Source: FEN-33 sp963768775
GTDB lineage: Archaea; Thermoplasmatota; Thermoplasmata; Methanomassiliicoccales; UBA472
DNA: 64,000 nt
NCBI GenBank assembly: GCA_963768775.1
Contig: CAVYIY010000006.1
Location: forward strand, 496,001 to 560,000
Direction: 5' to 3'
Below the pieces are notes generated by a model. It was given only the letters and a program-made list of their open reading frames with translations, did not search any database and was not told the DNA's origin. Each line of letters begins with the position of its first letter. Positions within the stretch are counted from its first letter, which is position 1. Both the position numbers and the translations under genes were made by a program. Shown piece by piece: positions 8,189 through 16,695 of the stretch.

Positions 8189-8887
8189 CTAACCCAGCAT
8201 AATCCGCGCGTCGGCGACCTTGATTCCCCTCGAATTGCCGAAAATCGGGTTGAGGTCCATTTCCGCGATGTTGGAGAAATCGGAGAGAAGCTGCGAAACG
8301 CTTACCACTGCCTTGGTCAGCGCTTCCACGTCGACCTTCTCCTTGCCCCGGAAGCCTTCGAGCATCTTCTTCCCCTTGAGCTCGGCGATCATGTCCCTAA
8401 CGTCGATGGGCTCCACCGGCGCCAGTCGGTAGCTGACGTCCTTGTATATCTCCACGAAAATGCCACCCAGGCCGAGCATCACCAGCGGCCCGAACTGCTT
8501 GTCTCTTAACGAACCGATGATGAACTCGGTGCCGGTCGCTGTCTCGGCGACCAGGATGCCGTTCACCTGGAAGCGGGAGTTCTTCGCCCGCTCCATCAGG
8601 TCACTGTAGACCGCCCTGACCTCGGCGGCGTTCCTCAGGTTCAGCTTCACGGCGTTGAACTCGGTCTTATGCACAACTTGGGGTGAGACTAGCTTCAGCA
8701 CCACCGGGTAGCCGATCGATTCCGCCGCCCTCACTGCCTCATCGGAGCTGTGGCAGACCAGGTCCCGGGTGACTTCCACGCCGTAGGCCTTCAGCACCGC
8801 CTTCGCCTCCGGCTCGGTGACGAACTTGCGGCCCTCTCCCGCAACGCGGTCCAGAATCTGCTTGGCCTCTTCCCCCGTTTCCCTCAC
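8189..8887 (-). CDS. ADP-forming acyl-CoA synthetase, beta (ATP-grasp) subunit
   Basis: A 232-residue ATP-grasp subunit of the archaeal NDP-forming acetyl/acyl-CoA synthetase, which converts an acyl-CoA plus ADP and phosphate to the acid plus ATP. The N-terminal segment (LKAYGVEVTRDLVC) and the ATP-grasp core (GYPVVLKLVSPQVVHKTE, with GLGGIFVEIYKDVSYRLAPV) are characteristic. Length is usual for the separate beta subunit. It overlaps the alpha gene by 4 bases (ATGA), so the two are translationally coupled. It is downstream of the CoA-transferase-like genes, suggesting energy recovery from the same CoA thioester. Confidence 0.92.
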   Translation of the reverse strand: MRETGEEAKQILDRVAGEGRKFVTEPEAKAVLKAYGVEVTRDLVCHSSDEAVRAAESIGYPVVLKLVSPQVVHKTEFNAVKLNLRNAAEVRAVYSDLMERAKNSRFQVNGILVAETATGTEFIIGSLRDKQFGPLVMLGLGGIFVEIYKDVSYRLAPVEPIDVRDMIAELKGKKMLEGFRGKEKVDVEALTKAVVSVSQLLSDFSNIAEMDLNPIFGNSRGIKVADARIMLG

Positions 8888-10296
8888 CTCTTTGATATAT
8901 CGACGCCCCGGGACTTAAGGTAGTCCGAATAGTGGGCGATTCCCGCAACTGCGCGGGCGGTCCGCTCCGGCCAATCGAAGCAGGGGACATGCTTCTTCTG
9001 CAGTATGTCCATATTCGATACCGCGTTCCGCGTGGACACCCAGCAGACGTAGGTGGGGACCTTGCTCCCCTCCGAGAGCAGAGCGTTCACGGCATCGGCC
9101 AGGGCGGTGCAGACCTCGACCATGTAGGCGGCCCGCTGCAGCACCAGTACCAGAACGATGTCCACCTCTCCCGATTCGTGCAAGATGCGGGTGAGCTTGG
9201 GATAGAGCTCCTCGAACCTCCGCCAGATAGTGGTCATGTCCACCGGATTGCGCGGGCTGGCGAATGAGGGGATGATCGCAGCGATCTTCGCCTGCGTTTC
9301 TTTCGAGAGCTCCGGGACGACCAGGCCATTCTCCTCACAAAGATCCGTGAGCTCGACGCCCGTTCCTCCAGAATTGGTGATGATGCCCACGCGCTTGCCG
9401 CGGGGCAACGGTTGCCAGTCGATCCCCTTGGCGATGTTCACCATGTCCATGCCGTTCCGGGCGAAGATGATCCCGGTCTGCTTGAACATGGCGTCGTAGG
9501 CGGTGAACGTGCCGGCGATGGCGGCGGTGTGCGACATGGCGGCCCGCACCGCCCCTTCCGTTCGCCCGGTCTTCGTCGCTATTATCGGCTTGACCAGGGC
9601 GACCTTCTTCGCTTCCTCGAAGAACTCCCTGCCCTTGTTGATCGACTCGAGGAAGAGGCAGATGACCTTGGTGTCGGCGTCCTCTCCGAAGTACTGGAGC
9701 ACCTCGTAGTCCTCGATGCCGGCCTTGTTGCCATGTGCCATGATCTTCGCGAACTTCATGCAGTGATCCATGGCAAAAGTGAAGATCGCCATGCCGTAGG
9801 CGCCGGATTGCGTCAGGAACGATATGTCCCCGCCGACCTCCGGCGCCCCGATGCCCATGGAGGCGTTCAGGCCGATGTTGCAGTTGTAGATGCCGAAGCA
9901 GTTGGGGCCGACGACCTTCATGCCGATCTTCCGGGCCTCGACCATCATCTCCTCTTCGAGCGCCTTGCCCTCCGGGCCGGCCTCGCTGAAGCCGGCGGTG
10001 ATGACCACCGCCGCCTTGCAGTTCTTGGCCACCAGGTCCCTCATAGCCGCCGGTACTGCCTTCCCCGGAATGACGATGACCGCCAGGTCGATGTCCTCCG
10101 GGACGTCGAGGATGCTGCGATAGGCCGCATGCCCCAGGATCTCGCCGCCCTTGGGGTTGATCATGAAGATCTTCCCCTTGTAGCCGCTGGCTAGATTCCG
10201 GGCGAACACGTAGCCCATCTTCCCCTTCTCGCCAGATGCCCCGACCAGGGCCACCGTCTTCGGGTTGAATATGGCGTCTATTTTGGGATCGACCAT
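8884..10296 (-). CDS. ADP-forming acyl-CoA synthetase, alpha (CoA-binding/ligase) subunit
   Basis: A 470-residue subunit with a CoA-binding Rossmann domain (VALVGASGEKGKMG, about 15-28), then two succinyl-CoA-synthetase-like ligase domains. The phosphohistidine that carries phosphate between the two active sites is H256, in AMSHTAAIAG. FSEAGPEG and GPNCFGIYN are family hallmarks. It starts 9 bases after the CoA-transferase-like beta stop and overlaps the beta subunit gene by 4 bases, so all four genes from 12067 down to 8189 look like one transcript. Acyl specificity is unknown. Confidence 0.92.
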   Translation of the reverse strand: MVDPKIDAIFNPKTVALVGASGEKGKMGYVFARNLASGYKGKIFMINPKGGEILGHAAYRSILDVPEDIDLAVIVIPGKAVPAAMRDLVAKNCKAAVVITAGFSEAGPEGKALEEEMMVEARKIGMKVVGPNCFGIYNCNIGLNASMGIGAPEVGGDISFLTQSGAYGMAIFTFAMDHCMKFAKIMAHGNKAGIEDYEVLQYFGEDADTKVICLFLESINKGREFFEEAKKVALVKPIIATKTGRTEGAVRAAMSHTAAIAGTFTAYDAMFKQTGIIFARNGMDMVNIAKGIDWQPLPRGKRVGIITNSGGTGVELTDLCEENGLVVPELSKETQAKIAAIIPSFASPRNPVDMTTIWRRFEELYPKLTRILHESGEVDIVLVLVLQRAAYMVEVCTALADAVNALLSEGSKVPTYVCWVSTRNAVSNMDILQKKHVPCFDWPERTARAVAGIAHYSDYLKSRGVDISKR

Positions 10297-10305
10297 CTAG
10301 TGCCC

Positions 10306-11145
10306 CTAGATGACGAACTCCCTCTTTAGCTCCTTCTCGGGGAACTCGTTAGCGTGCGCGCGAAGCGGGTCGATCTTCCTGATGAGCTCGATATCAGCCC
10401 TCGTGGGCATATCCATCACCCTGACGTCTGGATGGATCACCGGCTTGAACTCGGTGTTGTCCAGGACCATTTGCACCGTCGTATCGGGATAGAGATACCT
10501 GAGCCGCAGGATCTTGCTCTCCGGATCGAAATCGAACACTCCCAGTTCGGTGATCAGCCAGTCCGGCCCGTTGCCGACGAGCCTCAGCTGCTGCCTCGTT
10601 CCGAATGGCGTCACGTGGCCGACGTTGGTGACGAAGTCACATTTGTCCACCAGGGTGTACATCTTCTTGTCGCCCTTGACCCTTGCTCGATGGTTAGGCG
10701 TCCAGATGGTGTAGTTGACGCAATCGCCCGATAGATTGCATCCGCCTGCCCCGCCGGGCAGCTTGATCTTGACTTTACCAGGCCGGCCGATCATGGTCAC
10801 ATTCTGGTTGCCGTACTTGTCGACCTGCGCCCCACTGAAGAACGAGCGGTCGAGCTCTCCCCTCGCGGCCATATCGAATAGCTTGTCGATGGTGATCATT
10901 GCGGTCCGTCCTTGCATCATCGTCCAGTCGTTCGTCGACGTGGGGAAGAATGGCGGGTTGGGGTCGATGGCGCTGGTGACTCCTCCGACGTACACAGCGT
11001 CCTTCGCATGGGTCAGCTTGGCGAAGTACATGGCGACCGCCGGGCCCGGGGATGAGACGCCATGGAACATCACTGTTTTGTCCTTAATCGTCTTCGCGAT
11101 GTTGTAGACGAACAGTTCATCGATCGTCGCTTTGAATTCACTCAT
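10306..11145 (-). CDS. Family I CoA-transferase-like beta subunit lacking the catalytic glutamate (GctB/IpdB-like)
   Basis: A 279-residue partner of the alpha gene upstream. The fold is that of glutaconate CoA-transferase B (FSGAQVDKYGNQNVT, PGGAGGCNLS, DFVTNVGHVTPFG). Family I transferases form a CoA thioester on a glutamate in a VES/VEN context of this subunit. Here the matching segment reads AVYVGGVTSA, so G54 (codon 10984-10986) sits where glutamate is expected. Loss of this residue is known for IpdB, part of a ring-opening hydrolase, so this pair may hydrolyse or cleave a CoA ester. I place the start at the ATG at 11145, which overlaps the alpha gene by 8 bases; a longer frame to 11217 exists but overlaps that gene deeply. 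Confidence 0.85.
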   Translation of the reverse strand: MSEFKATIDELFVYNIAKTIKDKTVMFHGVSSPGPAVAMYFAKLTHAKDAVYVGGVTSAIDPNPPFFPTSTNDWTMMQGRTAMITIDKLFDMAARGELDRSFFSGAQVDKYGNQNVTMIGRPGKVKIKLPGGAGGCNLSGDCVNYTIWTPNHRARVKGDKKMYTLVDKCDFVTNVGHVTPFGTRQQLRLVGNGPDWLITELGVFDFDPESKILRLRYLYPDTTVQMVLDNTEFKPVIHPDVRVMDMPTRADIELIRKIDPLRAHANEFPEKELKREFVI

Positions 11146-12067
11146 ATTTGAACAACTCCATCCATGCTTCTTTGCTGTCCTTCCAAGAGGCCAGTCTCTT
11201 CTTCTTGTTCGCTCCACCGATCTTCTCGATGTACTCGTCGTTCGACTTCACGCCGAAGACGTACTTGTCCAGATATGCCTTGAAAGCTTCCTCGCCCTGC
11301 TGGGTGAGCTTGTAGTATTCGGAGATATGCTCGCGGTCGTAGGCGTAGTATGGATAGCAGCTGGTCGGATGCGCGCCCATGGGCACGTGAACGATATGCT
11401 CGACCTCATAGTAAGGCATGGTCGGCCCGATCTTCTTCATCTCCTCTTCCGAGACTAGCTCCTCGCACGTAACGATCACATGCTTGGCCGCCCGGGTCAT
11501 GAGGACGTCCGCGACGTACGGTTGCTCGATCTTGACGTTGCCGTGGATATCGGCCTTCTGCACATGGCAGATGCAGACATCCGGGATCAATGCTGGCACT
11601 AGGAGCAGGTCGTTCCCGGTGAAGGGACAGATCATGTGCCTGAACTCGGGGTGCAGCATAGTCTCTTCGCTACCCTTGGCGCTTAAGATCGGCATGAACG
11701 GAAGGCCATAGGCGGCTGCGCGGAACTGCTGGATGATGGTGTTGCAGCAGTTCTCGTTGATCTTGACTTTGCCGGATTCGCATGCGCGTCTATAGTTCAA
11801 GGCAAGGCCGAAATCCTGCTCGAAGCTCACATGCGTGTCCTGCGCGGCGCCGACGATCCCGGCACCGCAGGCGAAGTCCATGTCAAAACCATGTGCGGTA
11901 CCGACGATATGCAGGTTCCTCTTCCCCTGCCTCGTCAGCTCGCGTAACATGGCGATCGGTTCTCTCAGGCAAAGCCCGCCTCCGATGGCCACCATGTCCC
12001 CATCGTTGACAGTGGAAGCGGCCTTCTCGAGGCTGATCAGCTTATTTCTTTCCAAGAACTTACCCAT
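11138..12067 (-). CDS. Family I CoA-transferase-like alpha subunit (GctA/IpdA-like)
   Basis: A 309-residue subunit resembling glutaconate CoA-transferase A: SLEKAASTVNDGDMVAIGGG at the start, then NLHIVGTAHGFDMDFACGAG and a middle region QQFRAAAYGLPFMPI. It is the first gene of a four-gene minus-strand run with its partner and the acyl-CoA synthetase. A TATA-like acatattaaac lies near 12110 in the leader. Because the beta partner lacks the usual catalytic glutamate, the complex could act like IpdAB, in which alpha-subunit residues contribute to catalysis. The reaction here is not determined. Confidence 0.88.
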   Translation of the reverse strand: MGKFLERNKLISLEKAASTVNDGDMVAIGGGLCLREPIAMLRELTRQGKRNLHIVGTAHGFDMDFACGAGIVGAAQDTHVSFEQDFGLALNYRRACESGKVKINENCCNTIIQQFRAAAYGLPFMPILSAKGSEETMLHPEFRHMICPFTGNDLLLVPALIPDVCICHVQKADIHGNVKIEQPYVADVLMTRAAKHVIVTCEELVSEEEMKKIGPTMPYYEVEHIVHVPMGAHPTSCYPYYAYDREHISEYYKLTQQGEEAFKAYLDKYVFGVKSNDEYIEKIGGANKKKRLASWKDSKEAWMELFKYE

Positions 12068-12234
12068 TGAATCACTACCGTTGTACCAGGCACCAAATCA
12101 CGACGTTTAATATGTTTCCTTCCTAAACGACGCTAACGTGGCCGAATTGAGAAACTATTCCGCATTCCTCGGAGAAATCAACGCGAATTGCCGTTGCGGA
12201 ACGGAACCGCTGCCATTCGTGTTTTTGGCGAACC

Positions 12235-12243
12235 TTTATATAA
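12235..12243 (+). promoter_or_regulatory. TATA box of the 104-residue protein gene
   Basis: tttatataa within cctttatataagg, about 40 bases before the TTG start. Expected transcription start near 12262-12266 leaves a leader of about 15 bases containing GGAG. This is one of the clearest TATA boxes in the window. Confidence 0.65.
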
Positions 12244-12278
12244 GGCGTTAATTCTGACTAGCCACTGGAGTAATCAAT

Positions 12279-12593
12279 TTGGCTGGCTATAGAGGCAAAG
12301 GGCGGAGAAGGTTCGAACCGAAGTTCCGCCCCAAAGAGGTGCCGCGCACCGTTATGTTGAACATTCACCGCCTGGGCGTCTTCCGCTACGATATCCGCGA
12401 GATATTGGTGGACGCGAAGGTGGACCCGGCCCTGTCTTCTGCCGTTGTCGCTAACGTCATGGCGAAGGCGTCGAGGGTGTCGATCGAAGACGCGAAGAAC
12501 TACGTGCATGAGGTCGAGCAGTCCGGCGGACTTGACTCGGAAGCCTCGGAATGCATCTGCATCCTTTTGGACCGCTACAGCCGCTACCGCTAG
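12279..12593 (+). CDS. Small basic protein of unknown function
   Basis: A 104-residue protein I do not recognise. The first about 25 residues are Arg/Lys-rich (GKGRRRFEPKFRPKE), then a compact helical domain (about 28-104) with two cysteines close to the C-terminus (ECICI). It starts at TTG 12279, supported by GGAG at 12267-12270 and a strong TATA box. The basic tail suggests nucleic-acid or ribosome binding. It ends 3 bases before the convergent stop of the DEAD-box helicase gene. Confidence 0.6.
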   Translation: MAGYRGKGRRRFEPKFRPKEVPRTVMLNIHRLGVFRYDIREILVDAKVDPALSSAVVANVMAKASRVSIEDAKNYVHEVEQSGGLDSEASECICILLDRYSRYR

Positions 12594-12595
12594 AA

Positions 12596-14039
12596 TCACT
12601 TGCGCCTCATCGGGGTGAGCTCCACCTTCTTGCCTTTGAGCTCCGCCCCCTTAATCGCGTTTATCACTTTCAGCGCGACGTCCTTGTGCACTTCGACCAC
12701 GCTCTCCTTTTCCTCGACATCGATATTGCCGACCATGAACTCGCTGATGCGGGCGCGCTTCATGATCAGGTTGGCGATCTCCGTGCTGGTGGCCTTGTCC
12801 GCCTTCCCCAGGTTGATGCCGAAGCGGACCATGCCGAACACGTCCGCCAGCTCGTCGAAGTCCCAGACCTTCCGCACCGTCTCGCGCTGCTGACCGCCTT
12901 CCCCGCCGGGCACTTGGCTCTCCTTGACCCCGGCGCCGCTGAAGTCGGTGATGTTCTTGAGCAGGTGCTCCTCTTGATTTGTGACGAACGTTATCGCCTT
13001 CCCTTCCTTCCCCGCCCGCCCGGTGCGGCCGATGCGGTGCACGTAGATCTCCGGATCCTCCGGGATATCGTAGTTGATGACGTGCGTCACGCCCTCGATG
13101 TCGAGCCCGCGGGCGGCGACATCCGTGGCGATGAGCACCTTGATCTTGTCGGCGCGGAAATCGCCGAGCACCTTCTCCCTTCTCGGCTGAGTCAGATCAC
13201 CGTGCAACGCCGCTACCGGATAGCCGTACGATGCCAAGGCCTTGGCCAGAATGTCGACCATGCGCTTGGTCTGGCAGAAGACGATCGCCTTTGGCTTCTC
13301 CGCGTCGAGGATGCGGCAGAGCGCCCAGATCTTGTTCTTGCGCCCGACGTTCAAATAGACCTGGTCCGTGGTCGGCAGGACGAGCACGTCCTCCGAGACG
13401 GTGACTGATCTCCGGCTCGTGCATGTAGTTGTTCGCGATCTCTCGGACGCCTTGAGGGATCGTGGCGCTGAACAGCATGGTGTTCCGTTGCTTCGGCGTC
13501 TTGGACAGGATGAAGCGGATATCGTCGATGAACCCCATGTCCAACATGCGGTCCGCCTCATCGAGCACCAGGAACTTGATCTCCCGGAGGTCTAGAGTTC
13601 CACGCTTGATGTGGTCGATGATGCGGCCGGGAGTTCCCACGACGATCTCGACGCCCTTGCGCAGCGACTCGATCTGCGCGTCTATCGACGTCCCGCCGTA
13701 CACGGGAAGGACGCGAAGGCCGATGAACTCCCCCAGCCGGGTGAGCTCTCCGGAGACTTGGACGCACAGCTCCCTCGTCGGAACGAGGATCAGCCCGTGC
13801 GGCTTGTTGCTCTTCTTGATCTTCTGAAGGAGGGGGATGCCGAAGGCGGCGGTCTTGCCGGTGCCGGTCTGCGCCTGGGCCATGACGTCCCTGCCGGCCA
13901 TGAGCAAGGGGATGGTGGCGGTCTGCACTGGCGTCGGCTCGATGAAGCCCATCTTCACGATCGCCCGCATGATCCTCTCGTCAATCCGTAATGAAGTGAA
14001 TCCGTTCGTCATATCGATCCGGTCTGAAACTGAGTGCAT
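12596..14039 (-). pseudogene. DEAD-box RNA helicase, interrupted by one frameshift
   Basis: Two frames together make a complete DEAD-box helicase. The N-terminal part has the Q motif region, Walker A AQTGTGKT, LDEADRMLD and SAT. The C-terminal part, in another frame, has the second RecA domain (ATDVAARGLD, HRIGRTGRAG) and a DbpA/CsdA-like RNA-binding tail ending VELTPMRRK. The join is at about 13406, where one extra base (T on the plus strand) shifts the frame just after MHEPEI. All motifs either side are intact, so an assembly error or very recent mutation is likely. Translation may start at the ATG at 14012 (MTNGF) rather than 14039. Confidence 0.85.
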
Positions 14040-14198
14040 ATCGCAACGGTTTTATAAAGCTGTCATCGCCGCTACGCATCTCGACATCGCTTATTTCGCG
14101 GGAATCATTGGCAGGAAGCGAGCGCACCAGCTCCGCTCGAAGTTGAAATTGATGGACGAAGGCGCATCGCGCCCCGCCGATGAACGATTAAACGCCGT

Positions 14199-14639
14199 TC
14201 ACTTCTTCCGGACCACCGGTTTCTTCCCTTCCTTGGCGCTGGTGAAGAAGTCGTGGTGCTCTTCCTCTTCCACGAGTATCTCGCGGAAGATGAACGCGGT
14301 CGTCGTGTCGCCCTCGCCCTCGGCGACGTTGATGATCGTCTTATACATGTCGATTGCCTCGATCTCGGCCTTGATATCGTTGTCGATCATCGCCCACAGC
14401 TCGCCGCCGACGGTGATGGTGGCCGGCTTGGTCGTCGGCACGCCGCCCAGGTACCAGAGCCTCTCGGCGATCTTCTCGGCATGCTTCATCTCCTGCACTG
14501 CGATGGACTTGAACTCGTCGTTGACAGCATAGTGCTCCACCCCGGACCACTGGACATGCTGCCACATGTATTGAACGGTGACCTGCAGCTCCCGCGCGAT
14601 GGCCTTGTTCAGCCAATCCAACAACTTCTGTGATGTCAT
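14199..14639 (-). CDS. Ferritin-like (bacterioferritin/Dps-type) iron protein
   Basis: A 146-residue four-helix bundle protein. Metal-ligand helices are visible: E17 in ARELQVTVQYMWQ, EMKHAE near 50, DIKAEIEAIDMYK near 95 and EEEEHHDFF near 128, giving the paired E and ExxH ligands of a di-iron ferroxidase. It probably stores iron or removes peroxide in the cytoplasm. A GGAGGG ribosome site precedes the ATG, and ATCTATATTAGG at about 14698-14709 is a likely TATA box. It is transcribed as a single gene. Confidence 0.85.
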   Translation of the reverse strand: MTSQKLLDWLNKAIARELQVTVQYMWQHVQWSGVEHYAVNDEFKSIAVQEMKHAEKIAERLWYLGGVPTTKPATITVGGELWAMIDNDIKAEIEAIDMYKTIINVAEGEGDTTTAFIFREILVEEEEHHDFFTSAKEGKKPVVRKK

Positions 14640-14747
14640 GATGCAATCCCTCCGTGTCCCTCGCGGCTCACGGCATTTTTATCATTCGATGGGCATCCTA
14701 ATATAGATTGCGTCTGGTTGGATCCGGAAAAAAAACGAATGGCTGGC

Positions 14748-15935
14748 TCACTTGCGCTTTCGTTGCTGCGGCATCCTATCCTCCGCTGCCAGGGATGAGG
14801 TGTCCGAGGCGGTCTTGGGCATGATAATCTTCTTCTGCACCCACCAGAATGCGAGCATGGTGGCGTTGATGGTCGCCACGACGGTGATGGCCGAGTACCA
14901 GATCAGGTTCTTGTCGTCCAGCCCTTGGATCGAGCCGTAGAAGGTGGCGATGGTGTTCGGGACGAGCAGCGCCGTGCCCAGGATGGTGAGCCATGCCACC
15001 GCCAGGGTCATGCGGTTGTTCAGCGTCTGCAACTGATTGTTGTAAAGCGACTGCAGCACCTCGAGGCCCGAAGCGAGGACGTCCGAAGTATGCTCCGCCG
15101 TGCTGATCTGCCGGTTCACGTCGTCGGCCAGCAGGCCGATCTTCACCAGCACCTTGTTGTTATCTGTAATCGTATCCGCATCCCCATGCCTCAAGGAGTT
15201 GAGCACGTCCAGCGTTCGCCAGAGGGCGTTGAGGTAGGATATCAGGGAATGCTTCATCCCGTAGATCTGGGTGCCGAGCATCTCCCTGGGCGTCCTGGGA
15301 TCGGACAGCTTCTTGCTGAGCGAGTCCGCCTGCTCCTCGATCTCCCGCAGCTGCTCGAAGTTGCGGTTGTTGTTCTCGTCCAAGATGCGGATGAGCATGT
15401 TGGTGAGCTTGTCGTCCATGGGCATGCTTTCCGGGAATTTTCGCATGTAAGTGTCCGCGTACCTCGATAGCTGGACCACCCGGGTCACCTTCTCGCTGTG
15501 CATGGAGAGGATGAGGTTCCGCCTGACCAGGATGATGAGGTCGTAGGAAATGACCTCCAGGCCGATGATCTTGACCGCCGGGACCTTGATGCCGAGCTCG
15601 ATCTCGCGGTCTTCGTAATTGGAATGATAGTTGCCTAACAGAGAGGGCACCAATGAGTCGCTGAAGCCGAGCTTCGCCGAAACATCCGTCCCGTCCTTCT
15701 CCAAGTCGGAAAGAGAGAAATTAATCCAGGCGAAGGTGGAACTTTGCAGCAACGGAAGGAAGTCGCTCGGGTTGTCGCCCATCAGCTTGATCGGCTTCCC
15801 GCCCTTCGGGAGTGCCACGCAGATCCCCCGGGGCTTGACGGCCGCCCCGTTCGGAGGGCAGCTCTGTGCATGAGCGATAGCAGGATCCTGAGGGTCCAAG
15901 GCCGCATCATTCTTCTTGTTTCCTTCCACGCGCAA
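14748..15935 (-). CDS. CorA-like divalent cation transporter with altered GMN motif
   Basis: A 395-residue CorA-superfamily protein with a long cytoplasmic alpha/beta and helical domain (about 45-300), then two membrane helices (about 306-332 and 342-366). The pore-entrance YGMN signature is replaced by FYGSIQG at the end of the first helix. This occurs in distant CorA relatives and makes the transported ion uncertain. A charged tail ends in RKRK. It is divergent from the DUF998-like gene at 16046. Confidence 0.8.
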   Translation of the reverse strand: MRVEGNKKNDAALDPQDPAIAHAQSCPPNGAAVKPRGICVALPKGGKPIKLMGDNPSDFLPLLQSSTFAWINFSLSDLEKDGTDVSAKLGFSDSLVPSLLGNYHSNYEDREIELGIKVPAVKIIGLEVISYDLIILVRRNLILSMHSEKVTRVVQLSRYADTYMRKFPESMPMDDKLTNMLIRILDENNNRNFEQLREIEEQADSLSKKLSDPRTPREMLGTQIYGMKHSLISYLNALWRTLDVLNSLRHGDADTITDNNKVLVKIGLLADDVNRQISTAEHTSDVLASGLEVLQSLYNNQLQTLNNRMTLAVAWLTILGTALLVPNTIATFYGSIQGLDDKNLIWYSAITVVATINATMLAFWWVQKKIIMPKTASDTSSLAAEDRMPQQRKRK

Positions 15936-16045
15936 TCTCCTTTGAACGGCACTTAGCTAGGACCGGTATGGCACAAGCCACTTAATACTTCGCTATTGAG
16001 CGATCGAGTCCATCCGCAAGGGAATGGCGAAGGTAAACCATTAAG

Positions 16046-16675
16046 ATGCCGCGGTCCAGATATCATTCGGTTATGTTCGAAAAACATCGTGGCCGGCCCT
16101 ACCTCGAGATAATGGCCGGGCTCGTGGGCATGATCCTGTTTGCTATCTTCTGGTCGGCAGCGGTGGCGGTGGACGGCCACTGGGTATTCGGGGTGAACGC
16201 GCTCAGCGACCTGGGCGCCGATCGGCCGGGAAGGCTGTGGTTCAATTCCGGCGTAATCATCGCCGGTATAATGCTTACGATATATTCCTTCGGACTGCAT
16301 CACGTGCTTGCGAAGGGTCAATTGTCGAGCGGAGGCTGCCTGCTGATGTTCTTCTCGTCCCTGGCACTGATCGGTATCGGCATCTTCCCCGAGACGTCGG
16401 GAGAGATCCATCTTTACCTCAGCTGGGCGTTCTTCATCCTAGCCATGATCGGCCTGCTCGTTCTGGCCAGGCCGATGCTCGGGAGCCCCGCCTTCAGTCG
16501 GATCGCCAGAGCGATGACGATCATCGCCCCGTTGGGGTCGATAGCCACCTTGCTGTTGATCATGAGCATCCCCTTCGCCGAGGCGATAGCCGTCATCCTG
16601 CTCATGATCTGGGGTGCGGTGACGTCGATCTCCGCTCTGATCAGCGTGAACGCTGGATTTGCCAGAGGTCTTTGA
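16046..16675 (+). CDS. DUF998-like multi-pass membrane protein
   Basis: A 209-residue membrane protein with six predicted helices. The motif VNALSDLGADRPGRLWFN in the first loop and FPETSGEIH between helices are typical of DUF998. Function is unknown. An ATG at 16073 (MFEKHRGRPY) is a plausible alternative start that removes nine non-conserved residues. It converges on the hypD stop 20 bases away. Confidence 0.75.
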   Translation: MPRSRYHSVMFEKHRGRPYLEIMAGLVGMILFAIFWSAAVAVDGHWVFGVNALSDLGADRPGRLWFNSGVIIAGIMLTIYSFGLHHVLAKGQLSSGGCLLMFFSSLALIGIGIFPETSGEIHLYLSWAFFILAMIGLLVLARPMLGSPAFSRIARAMTIIAPLGSIATLLLIMSIPFAEAIAVILLMIWGAVTSISALISVNAGFARGL

Positions 16676-16695
16676 CCAAAATCTATCTGACCGGA

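Noticed and set aside
13390..13420. Programmed ribosomal frameshift in the DEAD-box helicase
   Set aside because: No slippery heptamer or following structure is seen, and similar single-base shifts occur in many unrelated genes here, which points to sequence error.
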